Shown here: positions 44,706 through 54,239 of the stretch, in pieces
How positions within the stretch are numbered: position 1 is the first letter of the stretch
How the letters are laid out: each line of letters starts with the position of its first letter
Origin: Candidatus Gastranaerophilales bacterium
GTDB taxonomy: Bacteria; Cyanobacteriota; Vampirovibrionia; Gastranaerophilales; Gastranaerophilaceae
Direction: 5' to 3'
Assembly (NCBI GenBank): GCA_947625305.1
Contig: CANQNW010000005.1
Location: 1-64,000 of the forward strand
Length of the DNA stretch: 64,000 nucleotides
Notes under the pieces: generated by a model
What the model was told of the DNA's origin: nothing
Databases searched by the model: none
What the model saw: only the letters and a program-made list of their open reading frames with translations
Translations under genes and position numbers: made by a program

Positions 44706-45623
44706 ATGAAAAATCTTGATAAAAATGAGTTTATAAATTTAGCAATAAATATTCTTTCCGAGAATAAAGATATTCCAATGAGTGCATCTGAAATGTGGGA
44801 ATATGCAATTAATAAAGGTTATGATAAAGAATTAAATAGTAATACTAAAACACCTGAAAAAAGTTTACAATCTAGGTTATATACAAGTAAAAAGTCGGAA
44901 GATTTATTTAATAGAGTTGGTTCGTTTCCGATTAGATTTATACTAAAAGGTCAAAAATCGAAATTATCAGATGAAGAACTGGAAGAAAAAACAATTACTG
45001 ACAAAATAGAATGTAAAAGAAATAACAAGCATGAAGAAAGAAAATTACATCCACTATTAGCATATTTTGCTAGAAGCAATTTTTCTGCTTATTTAAAAAC
45101 TATAAATAATCACACATCATTAAAAGGAGATTACAAAGAATGGATGCATCCTGATATGGTGGGTGCATATTTCCCATTTGAAGATTGGCAAGAAAAGTCA
45201 ACAACGGAACTCTCTCAAAAACTTGGGTGTTTTCCCTTAAAGATATATTCTTTTGAATTGAAATTATCATTAGAACCGGGAAATATTAGGAAACATTTTT
45301 TTCAAGCTGTATCTAATTCATCATGGGCTCATGAAGGTTATATTGTTGCTCCTGTAATTTCTATGCAACCTGAATTCATGCGTGAATTAAAAAGATTATC
45401 TTCTTTACATGGAATAGGTGTTATAAAGTTAAACAAAGAGTCTCCGGAAGCAAGTGAAGTGATATTTCCAGCGACAGAGAAACAGAGTCTCGATTGGGAT
45501 ACCATAGACAAAATATCAAAATTGAATCCTGATTTTAAGGATTTTATAAATAGGATAATAAAAGATTGCAACAATAAAGAAATTATAAAAAGTTTTTATG
45601 ATTCAATTGATGAGTTTGAATAG
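44706..45623 (+). CDS. HARE-HTH protein with PD-(D/E)XK-like domain (COG2958 type)
   Basis: From ATG 44706 (CAAAGGAG upstream) the protein has 305 residues. Residues 1-78 fit the HARE-HTH fold (PMSASEMWEYAINKGYD to FPIRFIL). The second half shows HPDMVGAYFPF (Asp150), YSFELKLSL (Glu184-x-Lys186) and HFFQAVSNSSWAHEGY (Gln200), which I read as a PD-(D/E)XK nuclease core. Proteins of this type occur with restriction genes. It diverges from the Dam-type gene and lies 19 bases before the broken helicase. Confidence 0.65.
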   Translation: MKNLDKNEFINLAINILSENKDIPMSASEMWEYAINKGYDKELNSNTKTPEKSLQSRLYTSKKSEDLFNRVGSFPIRFILKGQKSKLSDEELEEKTITDKIECKRNNKHEERKLHPLLAYFARSNFSAYLKTINNHTSLKGDYKEWMHPDMVGAYFPFEDWQEKSTTELSQKLGCFPLKIYSFELKLSLEPGNIRKHFFQAVSNSSWAHEGYIVAPVISMQPEFMRELKRLSSLHGIGVIKLNKESPEASEVIFPATEKQSLDWDTIDKISKLNPDFKDFINRIIKDCNNKEIIKSFYDSIDEFE

Positions 45624-45642
45624 AATTAAAGGAGAGCATTAA

Positions 45643-48197
45643 ATGGTTGATTTTAACAAACTTTTATCAACACGCAATTTACAAAAGCCAATAGATCCAA
45701 TAGAGATATACAAGTCATTAGATAGAACAAGGGAAAAGGGGGAATTAAGATCCGCACAGGAAATTATATTAAAGGAATGGTATTCCAAGTATAACAACAA
45801 AAAAGATTCTATTATTAAACTTAATACAGGAAAAAGGAAAACATTAATTGGATTATTAATACTTCAATCCAAATTAAACAAAAATGAAGAGCCCTGTCTA
45901 TATTTGTGTCCAAATAAATTTTTAGTAGAACAAACATGTAAAGAGGCAGAAAGTTTTGGAATTGAAGTCTGCACTGCAGAAAAAGATATACCGATTGAAT
46001 TTGAAAATGGTAAAAAATTCTTGTTACAACTGTAAAAAAATTGTTCAATGGAAGATCAAAATTTGGAATAGATAAAAACTCTATGGCAGTTGGTGCTATT
46101 ATATTGGACGATTCACATGCTTGTTTAGATGAGATACAATCTTCTTTTACAATAAAAATTCCAAGAAACAATAATCTATACGATAAATTTCTTGAAATAT
46201 TTGAAAATTCTTTAAAACACAGGGGCAAGGAACTTTTGAAGAACTTAAATTAAATAATAGCGATTCATATTTACCAATACCCTATTGGAGCTGGATAGAT
46301 CAAATTGACACTATTGTTTCGCTATTAACAAGATGTAATGAAGAAGATTTTATAAAGTTTCAGTGGCCATTATTAAAAAATGACTTCAAAAATTGTTCTT
46401 GCATTATATGTAATGATTATATAGAAATATCTCCGTATATTTTGCCGATTGAAAAATTTGGATCTTTTTATAATGCTCAAAACAGAATATACATGTCTGC
46501 AACAGTAAATAATGATTCGTTTTTTATAAAACATTTAAATATCGATGAAGATACTATTAAAAATCCAATAATTCTTGAAAATGAACTATGGTATGGCGAA
46601 AAAATGATACTAATGCCTTCTCTTATAAATTCAGAATTAAATAATGATTTAATTATGCAGTTTTTTACAAAAACTTTATATGAAAAAACACCTCCTAAAT
46701 TTGGAATTTGCGTATTAACACCAAGTTTTAAATATGCATCTCCGTGGGGTAACAACGGAGCCACAATTTCAAAGGGAGATGATATAGGACAAGTTATTTC
46801 AGAATTAAAATCTGGCAATTTTGATAAGCCAATTGTATTTGCAAACAGATATGATGGTATAGATTTGCCAGATTCTTCATGCCGTATATTAATCTTCGAT
46901 GGAAAACCATATTCTGAAAATTTAATTGATAAATATTATGAAGATTGTCTTAGTGATACCGAAATAACAAATACAAAAATTGCACAAAAAATTGAACAAG
47001 GATTAGGAAGAAATGTTAGGAGGGGGGGATAAGGATTATGGTGCTATATTAATTCTAAGAGATGAATTAGTAAAGTTTCTAATGGCAAATAAATATAAAA
47101 AATATTTCTCCCTTCAAACACAAAAACAAATAGATATAGGATTATTTATTACTGAATTAACCCAAAAGGAAACAGAAAGTCAAAGTTCATTAAAAGTTTT
47201 AATTGATTTGTTATGGAATAAACTCTTGAAAAGAGATGAAGGTTGGAAAGCTTATTATAATAGAGAGATGAATAGTTTACAACCAGAGAATACGCATAAA
47301 ATATTAACAGAATTAACGATGTAGCATGATGCAGAGTATTTAAATTATAAAAATAAAAAAGAGGAAGCAATATCAACTATTCAAAAATTTATTAATGCAA
47401 ATATTGATACTATATCAAAGGAAGAGCATGGTTGGTATTTACAACAAATAGCAAGATACCAATACGAAAATTCAAAAAGTAAATCGATTGATACTCAAAA
47501 AGCTGCATATAACAAAAATAATTACCTATTAAAACCTGAAGTTAACATAGAATTAAAACTATTAAAATCTGAAAAAATTGAACAAGCCAAAGGAATTATT
47601 GAATATATTAAAACCTTTGATGATGAAAAAGAATTTAAATTAGAAATTAATGAAATTCTTGATAGTTTAAATTTTGGAATTGATTCCGATAAATTTGAAA
47701 AAAGCATAGAAAAAATAGGAAAATTTTTGGGATTTGCTTCAGAAAGACCTGATAAACAATATAGAGAGGGACCTGATAATTTATGGGCTGTTGCTCCTGG
47801 TAATTATTTCGTAATTGAATGTAAAAATGAAGTTAAAGAAAACAGAAATTGCATTTCTCAATCTGAAACTGGACAAATGAATAATACGTATAACTGGTTT
47901 AATACAAGGTATCCTCATTCAAAGGCTACATATATAATGATTATCCCGACCACGTATGTTGATAATAGAGGAGGTTTTAATTGTAGTGTTGGTATTATAA
48001 AAGATAGTAACTTGAAAAAATTAAAAAACAATATTGAAAATTTTGTAAATGATTTAATTAGTAATAACTTTAAGAACATAAATGAAAATGAAATTGCGAA
48101 AATACTAGCATTGCACGGCTTAAATTATAATGCTTTTTCTGCGACATATTTAGAAAAGCCACAATATATTCAAATTTCAAAAGATATAATAAGATAA
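45643..48197 (+). pseudogene. DEAD/DEAH-type helicase, broken by three frameshifts and one stop
   Basis: Conceptual product about 850 residues: helicase motif I IIKLNTGKRKT (intact families have G-x-G-K-T), a DEAD-like motif IILDDSHA, MSATV (motif III) and QGLGRNVR (motif VI), then a C-terminal nuclease-like NLWAVAPGNYFVIECKNE. Breaks: a lost A near 46,014 (A6 run), a lost A near 46,215, an extra G in the G7 run at about 47,022, and TAG at 47322-47324 in frame. Motif I has Arg where Gly is expected. It followed the HARE-HTH gene as its likely partner. Four independent lesions argue against sequencing error alone. Confidence 0.85.
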
Positions 48198-48271
48198 TTA
48201 ATGCTTATTTATGAATGAATTAAATTATTAAAAAATACTTAATTTTATTAGCCGAATTAAAAATCTATTGT

Positions 48272-49612
48272 ATGCTTTTTATCATGGGAAATAATGAAAA
48301 TATATCAAAAGATATTGTTTTTATAAGCCATGCAACTCCTGAAGATAATGAAATTGCAATTTGGCTTGCATCTCGTCTTGAAAATGCAGGATACAATGTG
48401 TGGGTTGATAAAAATGAACTTACTGGTGGAGAAGAATTTTGGGATAACATACAGGATATATTAACGAATAAGACTGTAAAATTTATTAGCATAATATCAA
48501 ATTCATCAATTAATAAAAATGGTGTAAAAGATGAAATATCGTATGCTCTTGAATTAGAAAGAAAAAATAACTTAAGTGAATTTATCTTACCAATAAAAAT
48601 AGAAGAAAATGTTACTGTTCCTATAAATCTAGGTAGAAAAAATTATATCGATGATTTTAAAACAGATTGGGGAACTGGTCTTGAAAGAGTTTTAAATTTT
48701 TTAGATAAGAATAATGTTCCAAGAAATAATATTTCTAATTATAAAGATCTTGAGTTGGTACTCCGAAAAGATGTAGTAAAACTCGAAAAAGGAAATGAAA
48801 CTATAATGTCAAACCAATTCAAAATTACTTTGCCAGAATTTATATTTTTATACGAAAAAGACACAAATGCTAATGAATTACCTAGAACGCATGAGTATTA
48901 TGATTATCCGGTTAGAGAATTTGCAGGGAATTTGTTATCATTTTTTGAACTACAAAAAATTAACAGTATAATTGAAAGTCAACAATTAGTTTTAGTTGCA
49001 AAATATAAAACAGATAATTTTATTAATGAGCAATATAAGGAATATTCATATAATTCGAAAAAAGATGATATTGATAGAGTTTTTAAAACTTTAATTTCCA
49101 AAACTTTTGATATGCTATTTAAGAATAAAGGCTTAAAAAATATACAATGGAAACATACTTGTGATTGGTGGTTTCCAAGTAATTTAATACCGGACAATAA
49201 AATCTATTTTACAAATTACTATGATAAAAAAACATATAGAGTAATAACTGGCAAAAGTATACAGTATATATGGCATTTTTGTTTTAGATATCGAATACGA
49301 AGTAATGACAATTTTTATATTGAAATTTCACCAAGAACTATATATACAGATGATAAAGATATCGTTATTCCCAGTGATTCCAGGCTCAACAGGATAAGAA
49401 TCAGCAGAACAAAGACTTGGTATAATGAAAAATGGAGAGATTTATTGGTTGGATTTATGTATTGGTTAAATAATGGTAATGATATTGTTATAAATTGTGG
49501 TGACGATAATAGTTTAATCTGTTCTTGGAAGCCGGAATTTTTCAAATCGGAAATAAAAATTCCCGAAGATAAACTTAGAGATGATGACGGGGATATTCAA
49601 GATGGGCAGTAG
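48272..49612 (+). CDS. TIR-APAZ protein of a SPARTA defence system
   Basis: The protein has 446 residues. The TIR domain (about 10-130) shows FISHATPEDNEIA, then LTGGEEFWDNI with the NADase Glu (54/55), and FISIISNSS. The remaining 300 residues fit an APAZ domain, the partner surface for short Argonautes. When the pair senses invading guide/target nucleic acid, the TIR part destroys NAD+ and the cell dies or stops. A start at ATG 48287 is equally possible; no ribosome site is seen. The Argonaute gene overlaps its end by 11 bases. Confidence 0.88.
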   Translation: MLFIMGNNENISKDIVFISHATPEDNEIAIWLASRLENAGYNVWVDKNELTGGEEFWDNIQDILTNKTVKFISIISNSSINKNGVKDEISYALELERKNNLSEFILPIKIEENVTVPINLGRKNYIDDFKTDWGTGLERVLNFLDKNNVPRNNISNYKDLELVLRKDVVKLEKGNETIMSNQFKITLPEFIFLYEKDTNANELPRTHEYYDYPVREFAGNLLSFFELQKINSIIESQQLVLVAKYKTDNFINEQYKEYSYNSKKDDIDRVFKTLISKTFDMLFKNKGLKNIQWKHTCDWWFPSNLIPDNKIYFTNYYDKKTYRVITGKSIQYIWHFCFRYRIRSNDNFYIEISPRTIYTDDKDIVIPSDSRLNRIRISRTKTWYNEKWRDLLVGFMYWLNNGNDIVINCGDDNSLICSWKPEFFKSEIKIPEDKLRDDDGDIQDGQ

Positions 49613-51125
49613 TTTTAAATTAGAATTTTACCAAGAACCAATGTTAGAATTTGCTCATTCGCAAAAATCTGATTATTGTAAGGATGGATTGTTTTTGTAT
49701 GGACCATTAAAGAACAAAACAGAAATAAGCTATGGAATAATAGGGCATGAAGATGGTATAAAAAGATTTGAAAAATGGATTGGTAGTATTAACTCATATA
49801 TTAATTCTGCTGATTCAAAGAAATTACACTTTTCATCTTATCCTGGTTTTAAATCTGTATTCGGTACAAGCTTAAAACTTATAGATAATGCAAAGATATT
49901 TGTCAATAAAAATACAATTTTAAATAAAATAAAACAAGACAATATAAATAAAGCTATCTACGATACTGTAAATTTATATAGAGAAAAATTAATTCATTAT
50001 AAAAATAACGAAGAAACTATACCCGATATTTGGTTTGTGATAATACCAGAGGAAGTTTATCGTTTTGGAAGACCGCAAAGTATTGTTCCTAAAAACGAAC
50101 GAATTGCTTCCAACATGTTATTAAAAAAAATGAAAGCACAACGTTTAGTAGGGCAAGCAAGCCTTTTCTCTGAAATAAATGAACAAGCAAAAGTATATGA
50201 CTATGGTACAGATTTTAGAAGACAACTTAAAGCTCGATTGCTAAAAGAAAAAATACCAATACAAATTATTCGTGAAACATCCATTGCTCCAAACGATTTT
50301 TTAGACTCAAGAAATCAACCTGTCCGCGATGTCCAAGACCCAGCTACAATAGCTTGGAATCTTTCAACAACAATGATGTTTAAAGCAGGATGTAAGCCTT
50401 GGAAACTTGCTGATATTAGGAAAGGAGTCTGCTATATAGGATTGGTTTTTAAGAAACTTGATAAATCTAATCGTAATGGTAATGCCTGTTGTGGTGCACA
50501 AATGTTCTTAGATACAGGAGACGGGTTAGTTTTTAAAGGTGCTATTGGTAACTGGTTAGATAAAACTAATAATGAATTTCATTTAACAAAAGATAAAGCA
50601 AAAGATTTAATGAAGAATATTCTTGAAGAATACAAAAGAGGTCAAGGAGAGTATCCTAACGAATTATTCATTCATGGAAGAACATATTTTAATGATGCTG
50701 AATGGAATGGTTTTTTTGATGCGGCACAAAATACAACTACAAAGTTAATTGGTATAAGAATTACGCATGCAACAAATGAACTTAAGCTCTATAGACTGGA
50801 TGGAAATCGACCTATTGTTAGAGGAACTGCTTTTAAGGTTTCTGATAATAAAGCTTACTTATGGACGTCTGGTTATGTTGAACGCTTTAACACATATCCT
50901 GGTTTTAGTGTACCGAATCCTATAACAATTGAAATTTGTAGAGGAGAAAAAACATTAGATACTGTAATAAAAGACATTTTCGCTTTGACAAAAATCAATT
51001 TTAATAGTTGTGCTTTTGGTGATAGTGTTCCTGTTACATTAAAATTTGCTGATGCAGTAGGAAATATTTTAACAGCGGCACCTAATGAGGATGTTCCTCC
51101 TTTACCATTTATATATTATATATAG
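49602..51125 (+). CDS. Short prokaryotic Argonaute (SPARTA partner)
   Basis: From ATG 49602 the protein has 507 residues; an ATG at 49581 lacks support. MID domain about 150-300 (PDIWFVIIPEEVY, then KIPIQIIRE), PIWI about 300-507 (IAWNLSTTMMFKAGCKPW, YIGLVFKK, NELFIHGR). PAZ and N domains are absent, as in short Argonautes, and the PIWI acidic tetrad is not intact (Gly where the first Asp is expected), so it should bind but not cut. It pairs with TIR-APAZ; the length and gene order match known SPARTA systems. Confidence 0.88.
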   Translation: MGSSFKLEFYQEPMLEFAHSQKSDYCKDGLFLYGPLKNKTEISYGIIGHEDGIKRFEKWIGSINSYINSADSKKLHFSSYPGFKSVFGTSLKLIDNAKIFVNKNTILNKIKQDNINKAIYDTVNLYREKLIHYKNNEETIPDIWFVIIPEEVYRFGRPQSIVPKNERIASNMLLKKMKAQRLVGQASLFSEINEQAKVYDYGTDFRRQLKARLLKEKIPIQIIRETSIAPNDFLDSRNQPVRDVQDPATIAWNLSTTMMFKAGCKPWKLADIRKGVCYIGLVFKKLDKSNRNGNACCGAQMFLDTGDGLVFKGAIGNWLDKTNNEFHLTKDKAKDLMKNILEEYKRGQGEYPNELFIHGRTYFNDAEWNGFFDAAQNTTTKLIGIRITHATNELKLYRLDGNRPIVRGTAFKVSDNKAYLWTSGYVERFNTYPGFSVPNPITIEICRGEKTLDTVIKDIFALTKINFNSCAFGDSVPVTLKFADAVGNILTAAPNEDVPPLPFIYYI

Positions 51126-51174
51126 ATATTTCAAACCTATGATAAAAATGTTTCAAACAAAGTGTGAATTTACA

Positions 51175-51327
51175 GAAGCCTCGTTGCTATAGTTCTTTGC
51201 GAGCAGTGCGAGCAAATAGAGATATAGTACCTACTTGGCTCTCGCTAATAAAAGAGTTTCACCGAAGGTGGGGCTTTTTTATTGTGTAAGGACAGGCGAG
51301 AGCGGAGTGAGAAACCTCGTTGCTATA
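51175..51327. repeat. Right copy of the island-flanking repeats (A then B)
   Basis: A (51175-51233) differs from the left A by one base. B (51244-51327) is also 84 bases long and differs at about five positions. The shared core CCTCGTTGCTATA occurs three times (35613, 51179, 51315). No gene lies in the gap 51,126-51,365. Confidence 0.85.
51247..51283. terminator. Bidirectional terminator at the island's right edge
   Basis: AATAAAAGAG-TTTCACC, loop GAA, GGTGGGG-CTTTTTTATT. It would stop both SPARTA transcripts and the convergent host gene at 51,366. Confidence 0.8.
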
Positions 51328-51365
51328 ATTTGCAGGTTACACAATATAAATGTAAAATTAACGAA

Positions 51366-51770
51366 TTATTTTGTAAAAAATGGGATTGTAATTTCCGGAA
51401 TATCTAATGTATCACCGTATAATTCACATGTTTTTTCAATTTCTTTATTTTGTTGTTTATATAAATTTTGAGCTTGTTTCGCATAAACATTTCCGTCAAT
51501 AGGATTCATACTTTTCCTTGCAGTGATGTTTATTTCCCGATTTAGTTTGGAAATATTATTAAAATTCGGATATTTTTGGGAGATTATTTTTACTGCATAG
51601 TTAACTCCCAGAGAAAGGGTATCAATATTATAACTTGTTAAAAGTTTATCTTGGGGGATATTCGTAACTTTTGATAAAAAAGAACTGGTGCTGTTAAGCC
51701 TTCCTGCCGCTGCATTTGCTGTTTCTCTTGTATTTATTAAAGCTTTAAATGAAACGGGATTAACAAGCAT
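51366..51770 (-). CDS. Host small protein with PVSFK-type leader
   Basis: The protein has 134 residues and starts MLVNPVSFKALINT. Short leaders of this form are frequent in Gastranaerophilales proteins; I use it as a lineage hint. The body is polar and helical with N, K and Q. Function unknown. AAGGAAA precedes the ATG. Confidence 0.6.
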   Translation of the reverse strand: MLVNPVSFKALINTRETANAAAGRLNSTSSFLSKVTNIPQDKLLTSYNIDTLSLGVNYAVKIISQKYPNFNNISKLNREINITARKSMNPIDGNVYAKQAQNLYKQQNKEIEKTCELYGDTLDIPEITIPFFTK

Positions 51771-51829
51771 TTTTTAATTTTCCTTTCTTTTTTATAGTAA
51801 GTAAAACATGTGAAAATTTTTTTTACGTT

Positions 51830-52045
51830 TTATTCATAATCCCAGCACCCGATGTTACCGCAATACCTGCAGACTGCATGCGTATTCATAAATCTTATAT
51901 CGGGAATGAAGGTATAACCGTCCACGGTTATTTGAATATCATTATTTTTATTGTATTGAACATTAAATTCTTTAGCACCTTTATATTCGGGGCTGAACAT
52001 AAGTTCAAATTTATCAATGGAGTTACATTTTTTACATTTGAACAT
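51830..52045 (-). CDS. Small zinc-ribbon protein
   Basis: The protein has 71 residues. CKKC near the start and CRYCGNIGC near the end could bind one zinc. The middle is beta-rich. Its start lies two bases after the stop of the membrane protein gene, so the two are probably co-transcribed. Confidence 0.6.
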   Translation of the reverse strand: MFKCKKCNSIDKFELMFSPEYKGAKEFNVQYNKNNDIQITVDGYTFIPDIRFMNTHAVCRYCGNIGCWDYE

Positions 52046-52047
52046 AA

Positions 52048-52998
52048 TCAGTTCTTTCTTTTTTTACCAGCTGCCCGTTTAATTATTTCATCGGTCTGAT
52101 TTGAATTTTCTTTAATTTTTTCGGAATCATATAGTTTGTAAAGTTCCGTAAAGCAGCAGCATCTGAAAGGAAGGGTAAATGAAGTTATTATGAAAATAAT
52201 TAATGCCTGATAAGAGCCAATGGCAATATCTATTGGTTTTAACTGGGTATTAATAAATGAAAGATATGAGTTAATAATATCGAGTTCCATAGCATTTGAG
52301 ATAGTTTCAAATTTTTCAATTAAAAAAGTAGATACAGATATTTTATCAAATGCCCATAAAAAGAGATTAGGAAGAAAAATATAAGTTGTAAATATACATA
52401 AAACCAACATTATTAAGGTCGGAATAATATTTGCTTTAACCATTTCAAAACTTCTGGATATTGCTTTTGGTGCGGAGATATCACCTTCAAGTGCAAGGAC
52501 TTGGAATGCTAAACATAAAAACAGCCAAACAATAGGAGAAACCAATAATAATATTAATAATAGCAGAGAAACTATAAGCATTAATAAGATATAATTAGGG
52601 AATTTTCGTTTAATGACGTTATCATTTGCTTTAAAATCAATGTTTTTAACTTTTGATTTTCCGCTTGTTGTATAAAATAAGATGTTTAATGAAGCAAAAG
52701 CCAGAATGTAATTATAAATTGCTTTCATGAGTACTAAAAAGAAGGGAGCAAGAACAATCCAAAAACATGTGTAAAGATTTTTATCGCTTTCAAAAAAAGG
52801 ATTAAGATTTCTTATATTATCAATATTTGTTTTAAACAGATATGTTAGCCAGAAGATAATTATAATACTTATAATTTGCCCGAATACAGGGAATGCCAGA
52901 TATTTTGCACACTGATCAAGATATAAAAAATATGATTTTATACTTGAAAAAAATATATTAAATACTGATAAAAATTTATTAGATTTTTTTCTTGGCAT
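52048..52998 (-). CDS. Multi-pass membrane protein
   Basis: The protein has 316 residues. Six hydrophobic segments can be seen at about 37-53, 78-98, 144-170, 200-220 and 265-285, with a further one at 95-115. SRSFEMVKAN resembles the polytopic DUF975/YciC-like membrane protein family. Basic ends (N: PRKKSNK; C: RAAGKKRKN) suggest cytoplasmic tails. Substrate unknown. Confidence 0.65.
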   Translation of the reverse strand: MPRKKSNKFLSVFNIFFSSIKSYFLYLDQCAKYLAFPVFGQIISIIIIFWLTYLFKTNIDNIRNLNPFFESDKNLYTCFWIVLAPFFLVLMKAIYNYILAFASLNILFYTTSGKSKVKNIDFKANDNVIKRKFPNYILLMLIVSLLLLILLLVSPIVWLFLCLAFQVLALEGDISAPKAISRSFEMVKANIIPTLIMLVLCIFTTYIFLPNLFLWAFDKISVSTFLIEKFETISNAMELDIINSYLSFINTQLKPIDIAIGSYQALIIFIITSFTLPFRCCCFTELYKLYDSEKIKENSNQTDEIIKRAAGKKRKN

Positions 52999-53057
52999 GC
53001 TTTCCCTTTTTCTTATTTTATATTAGCATATTATAGTATATTTGGAATTTAATAAGC

Positions 53058-53696
53058 ATGCAAAAAGAAGAATTAAAAAATAAGTTATTATCGTTAAAAG
53101 AAAGTGATTTTTACACTTTTGCCGATTTACATATTCATTCAAATGAATCGGACGGAAGAATGACCCCTGTTGAAATAGTAATAAATGCGCAGAGAAAATA
53201 TTTAAAACTCATATCTGTTACCGATCATAATACTATAGATGCCTATTTAAATACTAATATATTAAAAGAGGATATTTTAATAACCGGTGTTGAGTTTGAC
53301 TGCTTATATAAAGGAGTATTAATTCATATTTTAGGATACGGATTTGACATTGATAATGAGGAAATGAAGAGTTTGTATTCCGAAACCAAAACTGGGTGCA
53401 GGTTTAATTTATACAGATTGTTTAAACTCAGAAATCCCAGAGAAGTTATAGAGAAGATAAATAAAGCCGGAGGAATAGCAGTTTTAGCACACCCATGCTG
53501 TTATTGGGTAATTAATCTTGATAATATGGTTAAAGAACTTGTTGATATAGGGTTAGAAGGTATTGAAGTATATTATCCTTATAACGGACTTAGACGAATA
53601 GTAAAATTTCATTCCCGTAAAGATGTTACAAAAATAGCCGATAAATATAATTTAATAAAAACAGGCGGAACAGACAGTCACGGCAGAAAACTATAA
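53058..53696 (+). CDS. PHP-domain metal-dependent phosphoesterase
   Basis: The protein has 212 residues. DLHIHSNESDGRMTP, TDHNTIDA, GVEFDC, LAHPC and GTDSHG are the PHP metal-binding motifs in the usual order. Many relatives cleave small nucleotides or RNA. It is shorter than the common 270-290 residue form but all motifs are present. Start at ATG 53058 has no strong ribosome site. Confidence 0.85.
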   Translation: MQKEELKNKLLSLKESDFYTFADLHIHSNESDGRMTPVEIVINAQRKYLKLISVTDHNTIDAYLNTNILKEDILITGVEFDCLYKGVLIHILGYGFDIDNEEMKSLYSETKTGCRFNLYRLFKLRNPREVIEKINKAGGIAVLAHPCCYWVINLDNMVKELVDIGLEGIEVYYPYNGLRRIVKFHSRKDVTKIADKYNLIKTGGTDSHGRKL

Positions 53697-54239
53697 TTAT
53701 TTTGTTAATTCTTTTAAATAGTTTTTAACCCCTGAAGTAATAATTAAATTAGGTTCTTTGTCGCAAAAGTCATCCAGAACAGTTATACCTGTTGTTACTT
53801 CACCTTTTTGAATGTATAATAAACCAACTATAATATTATTTAAAGGTGAACTTTTATCGTTTTTATATTGATTGAGTTTTTCTTCAACCAGCCCCAATTT
53901 TTTATAATTTTCAGCCATTTTAAGATAATTATCAAAACATAAAACATTTAGTTTTACCGCTTTTTCAAAACAGGGTCTTGCTAAGTCATTGTATCCGATT
54001 TTTTCATATGTTTTACCCAAATTTAAATAAAAAACAGAGGATGCCTGTTTATCGGGAAGCAGGTCTATTGCAATTTGAAATTCTTTAATCGCACCGTAAT
54101 AATATTTTTCTTCCAGATATCTTAAACCTTTGTTGTTATGGAAATAAGCATTATTCTGCGCTTTTATTAAGTGGTCGCAAAAAGCGCTTTGAGAAGTAAT
54201 TAATAAAACTAAAAAAATTAAAAAACTTCTTATAAACAA
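53697..54239 (-). CDS. Exported TPR-repeat protein
   Basis: The protein has 180 residues. A signal peptide spans about residues 1-22 (FLIFLVLLITSQSAFC; possible cleavage at the Cys). Three TPR units follow (about 38-140; YGAIKEFQIAI, YLNLGKTYEKIGYNDLA). It likely scaffolds proteins outside the membrane. It overlaps the MBL gene by 10 bases and converges with the PHP gene. Confidence 0.75.
   Translation of the reverse strand: MFIRSFLIFLVLLITSQSAFCDHLIKAQNNAYFHNNKGLRYLEEKYYYGAIKEFQIAIDLLPDKQASSVFYLNLGKTYEKIGYNDLARPCFEKAVKLNVLCFDNYLKMAENYKKLGLVEEKLNQYKNDKSSPLNNIIVGLLYIQKGEVTTGITVLDDFCDKEPNLIITSGVKNYLKELTK

Noticed and set aside
45643-48197. Several separate small genes in the helicase region
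   Set aside because: The pieces join into one helicase with ordered motifs, so they are fragments of one gene.
48272-49612. TIR protein as the effector of the cyclase-like protein
   Set aside because: Its C-terminal APAZ region and overlap with the Argonaute gene fit SPARTA far better.
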